The notes beneath the pieces were generated by a model. That model had not been told where the DNA came from and did not search any database. It was given only the letters and a program-made list of their open reading frames with translations. Made by a program: the position numbers and the translations under genes. From contig NZ_QUNH01000001.1 in NCBI RefSeq assembly GCF_003387355.1, positions 1,659,510 to 1,723,509 on the forward strand: a DNA stretch of 64,000 nucleotides. The letters are read 5' to 3'. Within the stretch, counting starts at the first letter, position 1. Each line of letters opens with the position of its first letter. This DNA comes from Winogradskyella sediminis (GTDB lineage Bacteria; Bacteroidota; Bacteroidia; Flavobacteriales; Flavobacteriaceae). This document shows positions 45,155-53,086 of this stretch, piece by piece.

Positions 45155-46357
45155 ATGACATTTGCCATCATAAAAGAACGTAAAAATCCACCAGATAGAC
45201 GCGTGGTGTTTTCTCCTGAACATTTAGCAGAAGCCAGAATGCAATTTCCAGAGGCTACATTCATTGTAGAGTCTTCGGATATTAGAATTTTTCCGGACGA
45301 AGCTTATAAAGATTTAGGTTTTGAAGTTCTAGACGATGTCTCTCATGCCGATGTAATGATTGGAGTGAAAGAAGTACCTATCGAAAATTTGATTCCGAAT
45401 AAAAAATACTTCTACTTTTCTCACACGATTAAGAAGCAACCGTACAATAGAAAATTGTTAGTGGCTATGTTAGAGAAAAATATAGAGATGTTTGATCATG
45501 AAACTATCGTTAAAGAAAATGGTGCGAGACTTATAGGTTTTGGACGATATGCTGGCTTGGTTGGCGCCTATAATGGATTTAGAGCTTTAGGATTACGAGA
45601 TGGATTATTTAAATTACCCAAAGTGGAAACCTTGGCCGATTTAAATGCCGTAAAAGCCGAATTAGATAAAATCACCATTCCAAACATTAAAATTTTGCTT
45701 ACTGGAACCGGAAAAGTAGCTTATGGTGCCAAGGAAATATTAGACCATTTGGGCATAAAGCAAATCAGTGATGCATTATATTTAACCTCAGAGTTTACGG
45801 AACCAGTGTATGTTATGGCGGATGTTATGGAATACGCAAAACGAAAAGACGGTAAAGTTGGTGACCGCTTTAAGTTTTACAAAGATCCATCGGGTTATGA
45901 AAGTAACTTTATGCCTTATGCTAAAGAAACCGATTATTTTATAGCAGGTCATTTTTATGGAAATAATGCACCGTATTTATTTACGAGAGAAGATGCCAAG
46001 CATCCTGATTTCAAGATAAACTTAGTGGCTGATATCTCTTGTGATATTGATGGTCCTGTGGCGAGTACAATACGACCTTCAACTATTGAAGATCCTTTTT
46101 ATGGTTATGATCCTAAAACGGAACAGGAAGTGGCTTATGATGCAGAAGGAGCTATAACTGTAATGGCTGTAGATAATTTACCATGCGAGTTACCAAAAGA
46201 TGCTAGTGAAGGTTTTGGTGAAACATTTTTGGAACACGTAATTCCTGCATTCTTCAATAACGATGAACGGGAAATCTTAAAACGTGCTCAGATGACTGAA
46301 AATGGGAAATTAACGAACCGGTTCAGTTATTTACAAGACTATATAGACGGAAATTAA
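45155..46357 (+). CDS. Saccharopine dehydrogenase (Lys1)-like NAD(P)-dependent oxidoreductase
   Basis: Protein of 400 residues of the alanine dehydrogenase/saccharopine dehydrogenase fold. The N-terminal half has RRVVFSPEHLAEA and FSHTIKKQPYNRKLL. A Rossmann part has KILLTGTGKVAYGAKEIL. The end shows ADISCDIDGPVASTIRPS and VDNLPCELPKDAS, segments typical of the yeast Lys1 type. Lys1 interconverts saccharopine and lysine plus 2-oxoglutarate. In flavobacteria such genes may serve lysine breakdown or another imino-acid oxidation; the substrate is not certain. Confidence 0.8.
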   Translation: MTFAIIKERKNPPDRRVVFSPEHLAEARMQFPEATFIVESSDIRIFPDEAYKDLGFEVLDDVSHADVMIGVKEVPIENLIPNKKYFYFSHTIKKQPYNRKLLVAMLEKNIEMFDHETIVKENGARLIGFGRYAGLVGAYNGFRALGLRDGLFKLPKVETLADLNAVKAELDKITIPNIKILLTGTGKVAYGAKEILDHLGIKQISDALYLTSEFTEPVYVMADVMEYAKRKDGKVGDRFKFYKDPSGYESNFMPYAKETDYFIAGHFYGNNAPYLFTREDAKHPDFKINLVADISCDIDGPVASTIRPSTIEDPFYGYDPKTEQEVAYDAEGAITVMAVDNLPCELPKDASEGFGETFLEHVIPAFFNNDEREILKRAQMTENGKLTNRFSYLQDYIDGN

Positions 46358-46358
46358 T

Positions 46359-47057
46359 TTACAAGGGATTGTACTGAATCACATTTAAGTCTTCATCTTT
46401 TAAATTTACATACTGATAGTTGACCCTATCATTTTTGTCGAACTCACCATTTTTGTTGGTGTCCGATATGCTTTTAAAGTATAACCGGCTTTGTTGTGGA
46501 ATAACATTCCAATCGACAATTTGTGCTAATTTTGGAGTAAGCTTTTTCAGACCTTTGCCTTCAATGGTACTGATGTATAAGGTTTCGACATCGTTAAAAT
46601 CTAGTTTAGCATCTTTATTAGTGTCGGCATCTCTAATGGTATATACTAAAAATTGGAGTCCAGTTTGTACTCTAATATTTTCAAGAAATCGTATAGACGT
46701 AATCTCCATAAGCTCATCTGTTAAAGCTGTTAATTTTTCTGAATTAAGATGCTGGAATTTAATATTACTAAGTTCTCCTGTTATGGAATAGTTGTTATAG
46801 CGAGAAACTGAATAGGACGCATGGCCACTTCCTTTACTGTAACTAGTAAATCTCGACTTATAATCTCTTATATAACCAATGGGGTGAATTAAATAATCCG
46901 TACTATCAATAAGAATGGGCAAATCTGCAATTTCGATTTTTGAATTGTCTTTTTTGATTTCAGTTGTAATGGTATCATCATGACTTATAGTTTGTGATCT
47001 CTCATCGCAACTCATTAAACATAAGACTAGACAAAATAATGCTAAAGTTCGGTTCAT
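46359..47057 (-). CDS. Lipoprotein with EF-hand-like calcium loops
   Basis: Protein of 232 residues with lipoprotein signal (MNRTLALFCLVLCLMSC, Cys17). The C-terminal half has two Asp/Asn-rich loops, DTNKDAKLDFNDVE and DTNKNGEFDKNDRV, that fit EF-hand/dockerin-type calcium binding. The N-terminal half is unrecognised. It is the last gene of the tightly packed minus-strand unit 46359-50993, 4 bp after the DUF1361 gene. A calcium-dependent envelope role is possible; nothing more can be said. Confidence 0.72.
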   Translation of the reverse strand: MNRTLALFCLVLCLMSCDERSQTISHDDTITTEIKKDNSKIEIADLPILIDSTDYLIHPIGYIRDYKSRFTSYSKGSGHASYSVSRYNNYSITGELSNIKFQHLNSEKLTALTDELMEITSIRFLENIRVQTGLQFLVYTIRDADTNKDAKLDFNDVETLYISTIEGKGLKKLTPKLAQIVDWNVIPQQSRLYFKSISDTNKNGEFDKNDRVNYQYVNLKDEDLNVIQYNPL

Positions 47058-47061
47058 AATT

Positions 47062-47727
47062 TTAGTTTTTTTCTAAAGTATTCAAATTCTTAAACATCCA
47101 AAAGCCTACGATTAAAAATGCACTGAAACCAAAAGTAAATAACCAAGCTTCAAAATGCTGAAATGGCATAATAATTATGTTTAGAATATCTATAAACAAA
47201 TACTGTGAGCCACTTATAATTTCCCATGAATTGTAACGAAGAAAACGTCCTAAGTAAACTCCAAATCCACATAAAAAAAGTATAGCAATACTCATCATTT
47301 CAATAGGAAGGGTTTTAAATATAGATTTAACTAGTGTTTGCATATCCAAAAGGGAAATGTAAAATACTAAGAGTCCACTTAATGCAAATGATAAAACCAC
47401 TAATACATCAAGCCATAAAAGCGCATCGTTTCCTATTCTAATATGAATTAAATCGGTAACAATATAGGGGGCATTGGGCAAAAAGGCTAACCACGCCATA
47501 AACCAGAATCCAAGTTTTAATTTGCTCAGTTTTGATGTGGTATTTAAATACATCGTTATGGCATATGGGATGATGGCTAAGAACACATTCCAGATTAAAA
47601 ACAGAAAGGCATAGGACTTGTTGAGTTTCATGCGTACCATGAGTAAAATACTGCTAAATAGTAATGCTACGGTAATTAATGATAAGGTTTTAAAACGTTC
47701 TTGAATTAATATTTTTATAGTTTCCAT
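47062..47727 (-). CDS. DUF1361 integral membrane protein
   Basis: Membrane protein of 221 residues with about seven hydrophobic segments. The LGFWFMAWLAFLPNAPYIVTDLIHI and CGFGVYLGRFLRYNSWEI stretches are typical of DUF1361. Function of the family is unknown. Its start overlaps the DUF2809 gene by 13 bp, and it lies 4 bp before the EF-hand lipoprotein, so the three are made together. Confidence 0.78.
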   Translation of the reverse strand: METIKILIQERFKTLSLITVALLFSSILLMVRMKLNKSYAFLFLIWNVFLAIIPYAITMYLNTTSKLSKLKLGFWFMAWLAFLPNAPYIVTDLIHIRIGNDALLWLDVLVVLSFALSGLLVFYISLLDMQTLVKSIFKTLPIEMMSIAILFLCGFGVYLGRFLRYNSWEIISGSQYLFIDILNIIIMPFQHFEAWLFTFGFSAFLIVGFWMFKNLNTLEKN

Positions 47728-48122
47728 AATCTTATATTTTGTCTATTTTGTAATTTTGAAAGAGATGATTCAACGGCTATAACCGTCAGTATGCCTAAGG
47801 TATAAGCGAGTAAGTCTGATACATGAAATGTGCTACCGAAAATGAGTTTTGCCGTAAAACTATCTTGTAAATTAAAGTAGGTTAAGAATGGGGTGAGTTG
47901 AAGCAATTCGATACCATAAGCAATTAAGAGGACCACTATACTCGACTCCCTCACATTCAAGTTGGTGCATCCTCTAAGAATTGCATATAGTAAAATAACA
48001 ACGAGATAATCGCCAAAGGTGTAGCGAATGAATCCTGTTTTGATTATAAAAGCAATGGCCAATTCTATAAGAAATAAGCTATGTGCGAGTACTAAATAGT
48101 TTTTGTTGAATTGAAATTTCAT
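47715..48122 (-). CDS. DUF2809 integral membrane protein
   Basis: Small membrane protein of 135 residues with four hydrophobic segments. The FIRYTFGDYLVVILLYAILRG and YGIELLQLTPFLTYF segments match the DUF2809 pattern (VanZ-like topology). Function unknown. It is placed 16 bp after the SanA-like gene in the same unit, with a long overlap into DUF1361. Confidence 0.76.
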   Translation of the reverse strand: MKFQFNKNYLVLAHSLFLIELAIAFIIKTGFIRYTFGDYLVVILLYAILRGCTNLNVRESSIVVLLIAYGIELLQLTPFLTYFNLQDSFTAKLIFGSTFHVSDLLAYTLGILTVIAVESSLSKLQNRQNIRLWKL

Positions 48123-48138
48123 GATGGTAATGGTGATT

Positions 48139-48753
48139 TTATTTAATAGCGATTTTATCTCCTAAAAATTTAGGTTTTATATTAAAGAGCAAGTCTAAAC
48201 GTGCTTTGGTACGTGCTAAATATTCGCGTGGTGGTGTTTTGTAAACATCTTTGGCGTTATAGGCTATAGCTTCAATATCATAATGTTGCGCAATGTAAAT
48301 AGCACGTTCATTATGAAATTTCTGTGAAATAATAGTAATCGCATTTTGACCAAATATTTTCTTAGCTCTCACTATGGAATCTAAAGTTCTAAAGCCTGCA
48401 TAATCTAAAAATATATGTTCAGCAGGAATCCCTTTCGCAACTAAATCATTTTTAAAATCAGTAGGTTCGTCATAGTCTTTTCTGCCATTATCTCCACTGA
48501 TTAAAATGTAGTCTATCTTACCAGCTTTGTAAAGGGCAACAGCTGCATCCACTCGATGTTTGTAGAATAAATTGATATTGCCACTGGGTGCCCATTTGCT
48601 TGCTCCAAGGACGAGTCCGACGTTGTTCTTTGGAATAGTATCAATATCATCATAAGTAAGGCCTTTAGCTTTAAAACTAATCCAATGAAAGGTGACGAAC
48701 ACACCAAAAATCATGCAGATTCCTGTTAGAATTAAGATTTTAAATGTTTTCAT
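48139..48753 (-). CDS. SanA/ElyC-type DUF218 envelope protein
   Basis: Protein of 204 residues with one N-terminal membrane helix and a DUF218/YdcF-type domain: NVGLVLGASKW, the YILISGDNG loop, EHIFLDYAGFRTLDSIVRAKKIFG and ISQKFHNERAIYIAQHYDIEA. SanA in E. coli is linked to vancomycin exclusion at high temperature and ElyC to peptidoglycan/lipid-carrier metabolism. Its start overlaps the Coq4-like gene stop by 4 bp (ATGA). Confidence 0.85.
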   Translation of the reverse strand: MKTFKILILTGICMIFGVFVTFHWISFKAKGLTYDDIDTIPKNNVGLVLGASKWAPSGNINLFYKHRVDAAVALYKAGKIDYILISGDNGRKDYDEPTDFKNDLVAKGIPAEHIFLDYAGFRTLDSIVRAKKIFGQNAITIISQKFHNERAIYIAQHYDIEAIAYNAKDVYKTPPREYLARTKARLDLLFNIKPKFLGDKIAIK

Positions 48754-49268
48754 GCGGCGATGCGTTTTATGTTTAATAGGTCCTGTTTTGGAAAAATAGC
48801 AGCTCTAAAATCTGAAATAGACACATGCATGAGCTTTCTATAATCAAAATGATGAAAGGCATTGGCTGCTTTTCCTATCTTGTAAGAATGATGGTAATAC
48901 TTATAGTAATCAGGAAGAATGGCCACACCAAGAATAATGGCTCCATACAAATACGGACTGCGTTTGCCGTTGCCATAACAAAGGCATTGTAGCGCAATTT
49001 CATCTTCAACTTTAGTGCTGTAACCACAGAGTACATGGTAGCAATCGTGACGCTCAACCTTGGGGATTAATTCAAAATTATTTTTATCTAGAAATTCTCC
49101 CAAATGTCTTCCAAACGTTGGTTCCGGAAACTTTAATAAATCCTGTTTTGTGATATGCCAAGGCTTGTGATTTTTAAACATATTGGTGTAAATCCGTTGC
49201 GAATGTTCAAACAACCAAATGATGAATTGCTTGCGTTGTGCTTTTAAAGTTTTATATAGGTTGTTCAT
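48750..49268 (-). CDS. Coq4-family protein
   Basis: Protein of 172 residues with the Coq4 metal motif HDxxHx11E: HDCYHVLCGYSTKVEDE. Other Coq4-like parts are FPEPTFGRHLGEFLD and FHHFDYRKLMHVSISDFR. Coq4 is required for ubiquinone synthesis in eukaryotes. Flavobacteria make menaquinone, so the role here must differ or concern another prenyl-like substrate. ATG 49268 is chosen; the frame extends upstream to 49433 but into the preceding membrane-protein gene. Confidence 0.8.
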   Translation of the reverse strand: MNNLYKTLKAQRKQFIIWLFEHSQRIYTNMFKNHKPWHITKQDLLKFPEPTFGRHLGEFLDKNNFELIPKVERHDCYHVLCGYSTKVEDEIALQCLCYGNGKRSPYLYGAIILGVAILPDYYKYYHHSYKIGKAANAFHHFDYRKLMHVSISDFRAAIFPKQDLLNIKRIAA

Positions 49269-49597
49269 GGTAATTTGGGATGATTTGATTTTGCAAAGTT
49301 GTTGTTTGGATGCTGAGTTTTTCTGCTTCGTATGAGTTCGTATCTCCAAATAAAAAGCGACAAGCTGAACACGAAACTGAAATAATAAGTGGCAACGATA
49401 TGCTTGTCTAATCCTATAATTGCTACAATACAAAGCGTAAATACACTAATAATGTAATACGGAAAATAGAGTTTGAAGACGCGCATTTTATCATGTCGGT
49501 ATTTGGAGGCCCAAAATATGCACGATATACTAAGACGTACCAAGATGAAAGTGATTCCTCCAACAAAAAGCGAAACAAACAAGATTAGAATAGCCAT
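49265..49597 (-). CDS. Small membrane protein of unknown function
   Basis: Protein of 110 residues with about three hydrophobic segments (around 2-28, 48-66, 68-85) and a polar, basic tail. No family recognised. It starts 1 bp after the DUF4173 stop and overlaps the Coq4-like start by 4 bp, so it is a genuine member of the unit. Confidence 0.68.
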   Translation of the reverse strand: MAILILFVSLFVGGITFILVRLSISCIFWASKYRHDKMRVFKLYFPYYIISVFTLCIVAIIGLDKHIVATYYFSFVFSLSLFIWRYELIRSRKTQHPNNNFAKSNHPKLP

Positions 49598-49598
49598 G

Positions 49599-50993
49599 TT
49601 ATTCGGTGTCTATTTTAAAATTATCATATCGTAATTCTTGCCAATTATTAGTTCGTAATTGATACACGTAATTGTGATATTTTTCTTCGATTTGATGGAT
49701 AGAATCTCCATTTAAGTTTTCGTTGTCTAACTGTTCATTTAACAACAAGGTGTTATTATCGGATAATGCAATGACATACTTGTAATCCATGGATTTGGCA
49801 TAATTAAAATTGTAATTCGTAATGTGATAATCCCAATTAATTGTGCTAGAAATAACGAGAATTGCAAAAGCAGCTTGTGTGTTTATTCGGAATAAATACC
49901 AGTTGTTTTTTGCTCCATTTATTTTAAGAAGCGTTGTAACCAATCCAATTGTGGCAAGCAGTAGGTAGACAATGACTCCAATACGTTTGTAGGTTAACCC
50001 GAAGTAATAGATATACTGACTGTTTTTAAATACAATGCTCAGCACTAATAGAATATTTAAAATAATCCATGTAAAAGCAAGGCGTTTTAAGGAGGCGTTT
50101 TGTTCGTAAAAATTGAGGTTACCTCGAAATACATAAAGTAAAATCATGATAGCAATAACAATAGAGGCAATGAGCGCATTGATACCATTATGAACTTGGG
50201 CAGAATATAAGGACGCTTTAATCTCTTGTTGTGTTGTTATAAAGGTAATATCGGTTAATAAATACATTACAATTAATGCATTTAATAATGCGATAAGAAT
50301 CAGGCCTAGTTGATTTTCTTGTTTTAATTTGGGGATAGAAAATGCTGCTGTTTTATGTAAGGTGTTTTCAGTTTGTAAATCGAGTTCTGTGGCTGGTTCT
50401 ACTTCTATTGGTGTATGGATATTACTGAATAAATAGTAACCTAAACCTGCGACTAAGACCCATTGTATGTTTATAAATCCAAAATCTATCTGTTCTATTA
50501 AGTTGCTAAAAACGGGATTTCCTTCTTTATAAAGTGCAATAAAAGTAATGAGGATTACGGTTGGAATTAAAATGATCTTCGCCCAATGCAAATAATCTAT
50601 TTTGTCCTTTTTTTCTAAATTCTCAGTGTTTGGTTTTGGTGTGGATAAAGCAAAATTACGGTAAAATAGTCCTGCTATAGTGGTGTACAAACCATTAAGC
50701 CAACTTATATAAATTGAAGATTTGGTTTCAGATAAATGACCGATTAACGTAAAGAATGCGACTAAGTTGGCAATTATGGATAATGAAGAACTATGAAAAA
50801 AGATGGTAAGTCCTGTGATGAGGTAGGCTATGGTGTAGATTTGGGTTTTCCGATTTTTAAAATGCGCTTTGTTATTAATAAAAAGAATGACCACAGTGAG
50901 TATACTGAATAAAAAGAGGTTAAGTCCGATAGATTGGTCATAGAAAAAGGTGCTAAATAAAAGGGCTGCAATAAATAAGATTAGTTTTTTCAT
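49599..50993 (-). CDS. DUF4173 polytopic membrane protein
   Basis: Membrane protein of 464 residues with about 11-12 hydrophobic segments and a C-terminal periplasmic-like tail. GYYLFSNIHTPIEVE and YFGLTYKRIGVIVYLLLATIGL fit DUF4173, a family of unknown function found with small transcription regulators in many bacteria. It is the first gene of the seven-gene minus-strand unit. A perfect TACTTTGAA-T-TTCAAAGTA palindrome stands 18 bp before its start codon. Confidence 0.8.
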   Translation of the reverse strand: MKKLILFIAALLFSTFFYDQSIGLNLFLFSILTVVILFINNKAHFKNRKTQIYTIAYLITGLTIFFHSSSLSIIANLVAFFTLIGHLSETKSSIYISWLNGLYTTIAGLFYRNFALSTPKPNTENLEKKDKIDYLHWAKIILIPTVILITFIALYKEGNPVFSNLIEQIDFGFINIQWVLVAGLGYYLFSNIHTPIEVEPATELDLQTENTLHKTAAFSIPKLKQENQLGLILIALLNALIVMYLLTDITFITTQQEIKASLYSAQVHNGINALIASIVIAIMILLYVFRGNLNFYEQNASLKRLAFTWIILNILLVLSIVFKNSQYIYYFGLTYKRIGVIVYLLLATIGLVTTLLKINGAKNNWYLFRINTQAAFAILVISSTINWDYHITNYNFNYAKSMDYKYVIALSDNNTLLLNEQLDNENLNGDSIHQIEEKYHNYVYQLRTNNWQELRYDNFKIDTE

Positions 50994-51010
50994 GATTGAA
51001 TACTTTAAAG

Positions 51011-51029
51011 TACTTTGAATTTCAAAGTA
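51011..51029. promoter_or_regulatory. Operator palindrome before DUF4173 unit
   Basis: TACTTTGAATTTCAAAGTA is a 19 bp inverted repeat with 9 bp arms. The same TACTTTG-N5-CAAAGTA arrangement occurs at 52402-52420 before the membrane-protein gene of the regulator unit. Probable target of the winged-helix protein at 51092. Confidence 0.75.
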
Positions 51030-51091
51030 AGTGATAAAAAAAAAGATTTTAATTTTTCGACTATCTCGTTGAGCGTAGGCGAACGTTGATT

Positions 51092-51385
51092 TTATGTTTT
51101 ATTGATTAATTTTTCAAGGGCTTCAATATGTTTTTTGAATTCTAATTTTCCTAGTTTCGTCACACTATATCTTGTGTTTGGTTTTCGACCTATAAACTGT
51201 TTTTCAACCAAAATGTATTCGGCCTTTTCTAAAGCTTTGGTATGGCTGGCCAAATTACCATCTGTGGCTCCTAATAATTCTTTCAACATTTTAAAATCGG
51301 CATACTCGTTTACCATGAGAACCGACATGATGCCGAGTCGTATTCTGTGATCAAAAAGTTTATTTATGTTAGTTATAATACTCAT
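51092..51385 (-). CDS. Small winged-helix transcription regulator
   Basis: Protein of 97 residues that is almost wholly one winged-helix domain: LFDHRIRLGIMSVLMVNEYADFKMLKELLGATDGN is given as motifs RLGIMSVL and FKMLKELLGATDGNLASH, the recognition helix NLASHTKALEKAEYI, and the wing FIGRKPNTRYSVTKLG. It fits the HTH_27-type family that often accompanies membrane proteins. It probably represses both this unit and the DUF4173 unit through the shared palindromes. Confidence 0.85.
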   Translation of the reverse strand: MSIITNINKLFDHRIRLGIMSVLMVNEYADFKMLKELLGATDGNLASHTKALEKAEYILVEKQFIGRKPNTRYSVTKLGKLEFKKHIEALEKLINKT

Positions 51386-51389
51386 TATA

Positions 51390-51420
51390 CTTCCCGCAAC
51401 AGCAGGAATCTATTTTTTTA
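51390..51420. repeat. Half REP-like element
   Basis: Resembles the left hairpin of the trp-operon elements: TTCCCGC...GCAGGAATCTATT followed by a T-run. It fills the gap between the winged-helix gene and the lipoprotein gene. Only a single hairpin unit is present. Confidence 0.6.
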
Positions 51421-51786
51421 ATAAAGGTTGTCAAATTTACCATTAATCAAAATAGTATCATTTAAAATCGTAATGTTAATGACCTCTTCTAGTTGGTGCC
51501 CATTAGTATAATACCCAAAGCGTCTTGAAACTTGTTGATTATGAGCGCTTTTAAATGCTATAGAATATGCGCCATCTGTGCTAATCTCGTCCATGTCGGT
51601 GTTAAATGCAACCGTTTCATCTTTCTTCAAATGGATTAATTGTTGATTAGCGTCTGGGGAAATTTGTAAGGAATCAATATCGTAATCACTTTTGTTTGAA
51701 ATCCTAAATTTACCTTCGTTAGTCTGGCACGATAGTAAAACTGTAAGTACTAAAGCGTAACCTGGAATAAGTTTAATACCTCTCAT
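51418..51786 (-). CDS. Small lipoprotein of unknown function
   Basis: Protein of 122 residues with lipoprotein signal (LVLTVLLSC, Cys20). The rest is predicted mostly beta strands without recognised domain. Its start overlaps the upstream membrane-protein gene by 4 bp, so they are translationally coupled. Function is not evident. Confidence 0.7.
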   Translation of the reverse strand: MRGIKLIPGYALVLTVLLSCQTNEGKFRISNKSDYDIDSLQISPDANQQLIHLKKDETVAFNTDMDEISTDGAYSIAFKSAHNQQVSRRFGYYTNGHQLEEVINITILNDTILINGKFDNLY

Positions 51787-52394
51787 TTTACATCATATTT
51801 AAAATGCATCCAAGTGCCATAAACAATATGCAGTATTCCAAATCCCATTACCCATAGCCAAAATCCGTATCCAGGATAATAGGCGGCAAACAATCCTAAA
51901 ATTACTTCTGCAAATCCTAAATACTTGATATCACCAATACTATATTTAGAAGCATTAATTAATGCTAAGCCATAAAATATGAGCATTAAAGCACCTGTCT
52001 GTCCATACCTCCCTTGATCTAATATAATTAAGGTGTATAATCCGCCTGCCGCCAAGGGTACTAAAAAATTGATGAGTAGGCGACGCGAGGAGTTGTCCCA
52101 TATTTTTTCGCCGTTTTTCTTGGCCTTTCGTGTGGTTAAAATAATACCAGTTAAAGCACTTAAAAAGGCAATCATAAAAAGTACAAACATGCTAGTCCAA
52201 AATACCCAGCCATGAAATATAATGAGCGTGCCACCGCTGTAAGTCATTACCAACCAGTATGCAATAGCAGCACCAATTAAAGCATAGATACCAGCGAGAA
52301 TCCCAGACAACCCACTCAACGAAATAAATCGAGATGACTTATTCATGAGATTTTTAATCTCACTAATGTCTTTTAAATAATCTTTATCACTCAT
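51783..52394 (-). CDS. Six-helix membrane protein next to winged-helix regulator
   Basis: Protein of 203 residues with an amphipathic N-terminus (DYLKDISEIKNLMNKSSR) and six hydrophobic segments (GLSGILAGIYALIGAAIAYW onwards). No named family is certain, but the combination with a downstream winged-helix regulator recurs in Bacteroidota. It is the first gene of a three-gene unit. The TACTTTG palindrome lies 7 bp upstream of its start codon. Confidence 0.75.
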   Translation of the reverse strand: MSDKDYLKDISEIKNLMNKSSRFISLSGLSGILAGIYALIGAAIAYWLVMTYSGGTLIIFHGWVFWTSMFVLFMIAFLSALTGIILTTRKAKKNGEKIWDNSSRRLLINFLVPLAAGGLYTLIILDQGRYGQTGALMLIFYGLALINASKYSIGDIKYLGFAEVILGLFAAYYPGYGFWLWVMGFGILHIVYGTWMHFKYDVK

Positions 52395-52401
52395 ATTAAA
52401 G

Positions 52402-52420
52402 TACTTTGAAATACAAAGTA
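52402..52420. promoter_or_regulatory. Operator palindrome before regulator unit
   Basis: TACTTTGAAATACAAAGTA: 7 bp arms TACTTTG and CAAAGTA around 5 bp, matching the palindrome at 51011. Its position next to the start codon suggests repression of the unit that encodes the regulator. Confidence 0.75.
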
Positions 52421-52501
52421 AAATAAATATTTCGGTTTGCGCAAGTTTATTTTCGAGATTTCGTTAAATTTATAAATGAACAAATAAATGACATAACCAC
52501 C

Positions 52502-52855
52502 ATGATTGAACTACTTTTAGCTATTGCAAATATCTCAGGAGGCATCTTATTAGGTCTAGCAACCCTAGATAAATGGGATGGTGAGCATAATTTCTTTAAT
52601 AAAATCGCAGGATTTTTAGCTCCTTTTGATACCGTCATTGGACTTGCACTTATCATTTTAGCCATACTCGAATTTTGGGATGGATTGTTATTTAACATTG
52701 TGAGTATATTGGGCGGCATTTTGCTATTAACGCACGTATTTTATAAAGTACCTGCTTTAGAGGCGAGTTTAAGACAACTATCTGCAAAGTTAATGCCTTT
52801 TAAAGCTGTCATTGGGATTGCTCTAGTTATAATTGGTGTTTTACAAATTTTTTAA
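52502..52855 (+). CDS. Small membrane protein with internal duplication
   Basis: Protein of 117 residues with four hydrophobic segments in two repeats. Residues about 8-60 (ISGGILLGL ... PFDTVIGLALIILAILEF) match residues about 66-117 (ILGGILLLTH ... PFKAVIGIALVIIGVLQIF). No function known. It is a single gene divergent from the regulator unit. Confidence 0.78.
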   Translation: MIELLLAIANISGGILLGLATLDKWDGEHNFFNKIAGFLAPFDTVIGLALIILAILEFWDGLLFNIVSILGGILLLTHVFYKVPALEASLRQLSAKLMPFKAVIGIALVIIGVLQIF

Positions 52856-53023
52856 GGTGTCCGAAACCTCTTTTTCTCTTTAACATATGATTATAAAGTA
52901 GAAAGCGTTTTGGTAGAAGTCAAATTGAGGTTGTCCTATTTATCTTGTAGGAAAATAAAGCGAATATATTTTCATTAATTAACAATCGTTCAGACTTATT
53001 AACAAGTATGATTTTTGTCATGT

Positions 53024-53051
53024 TTTGGGGTTTTATCATAGGGTAGCTTTG
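53024..53051 (+). promoter_or_regulatory. Candidate promoter of nrdJ
   Basis: TTTG (53024-53027) and TAGCTTTG (53044-53051) resemble Bacteroidota -33 and -7 boxes. The 16 bp spacer is shorter than usual. Confidence 0.35.
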
Positions 53052-53086
53052 TGTCTATCCTTTAAAATTTCAAAACCTTTTTCATT

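Noticed and set aside
52447..52719. 90-residue minus-strand frame opposite the small membrane protein
   Set aside because: Shadow frame; the plus-strand protein shows a repeated hydrophobic pattern and a proper ATG, the minus frame does not.
52856..53086. Possible cobalamin riboswitch upstream of the class II ribonucleotide reductase
   Set aside because: No B12-box-like sequence or fitting helices could be recognised; only a weak promoter motif is seen.
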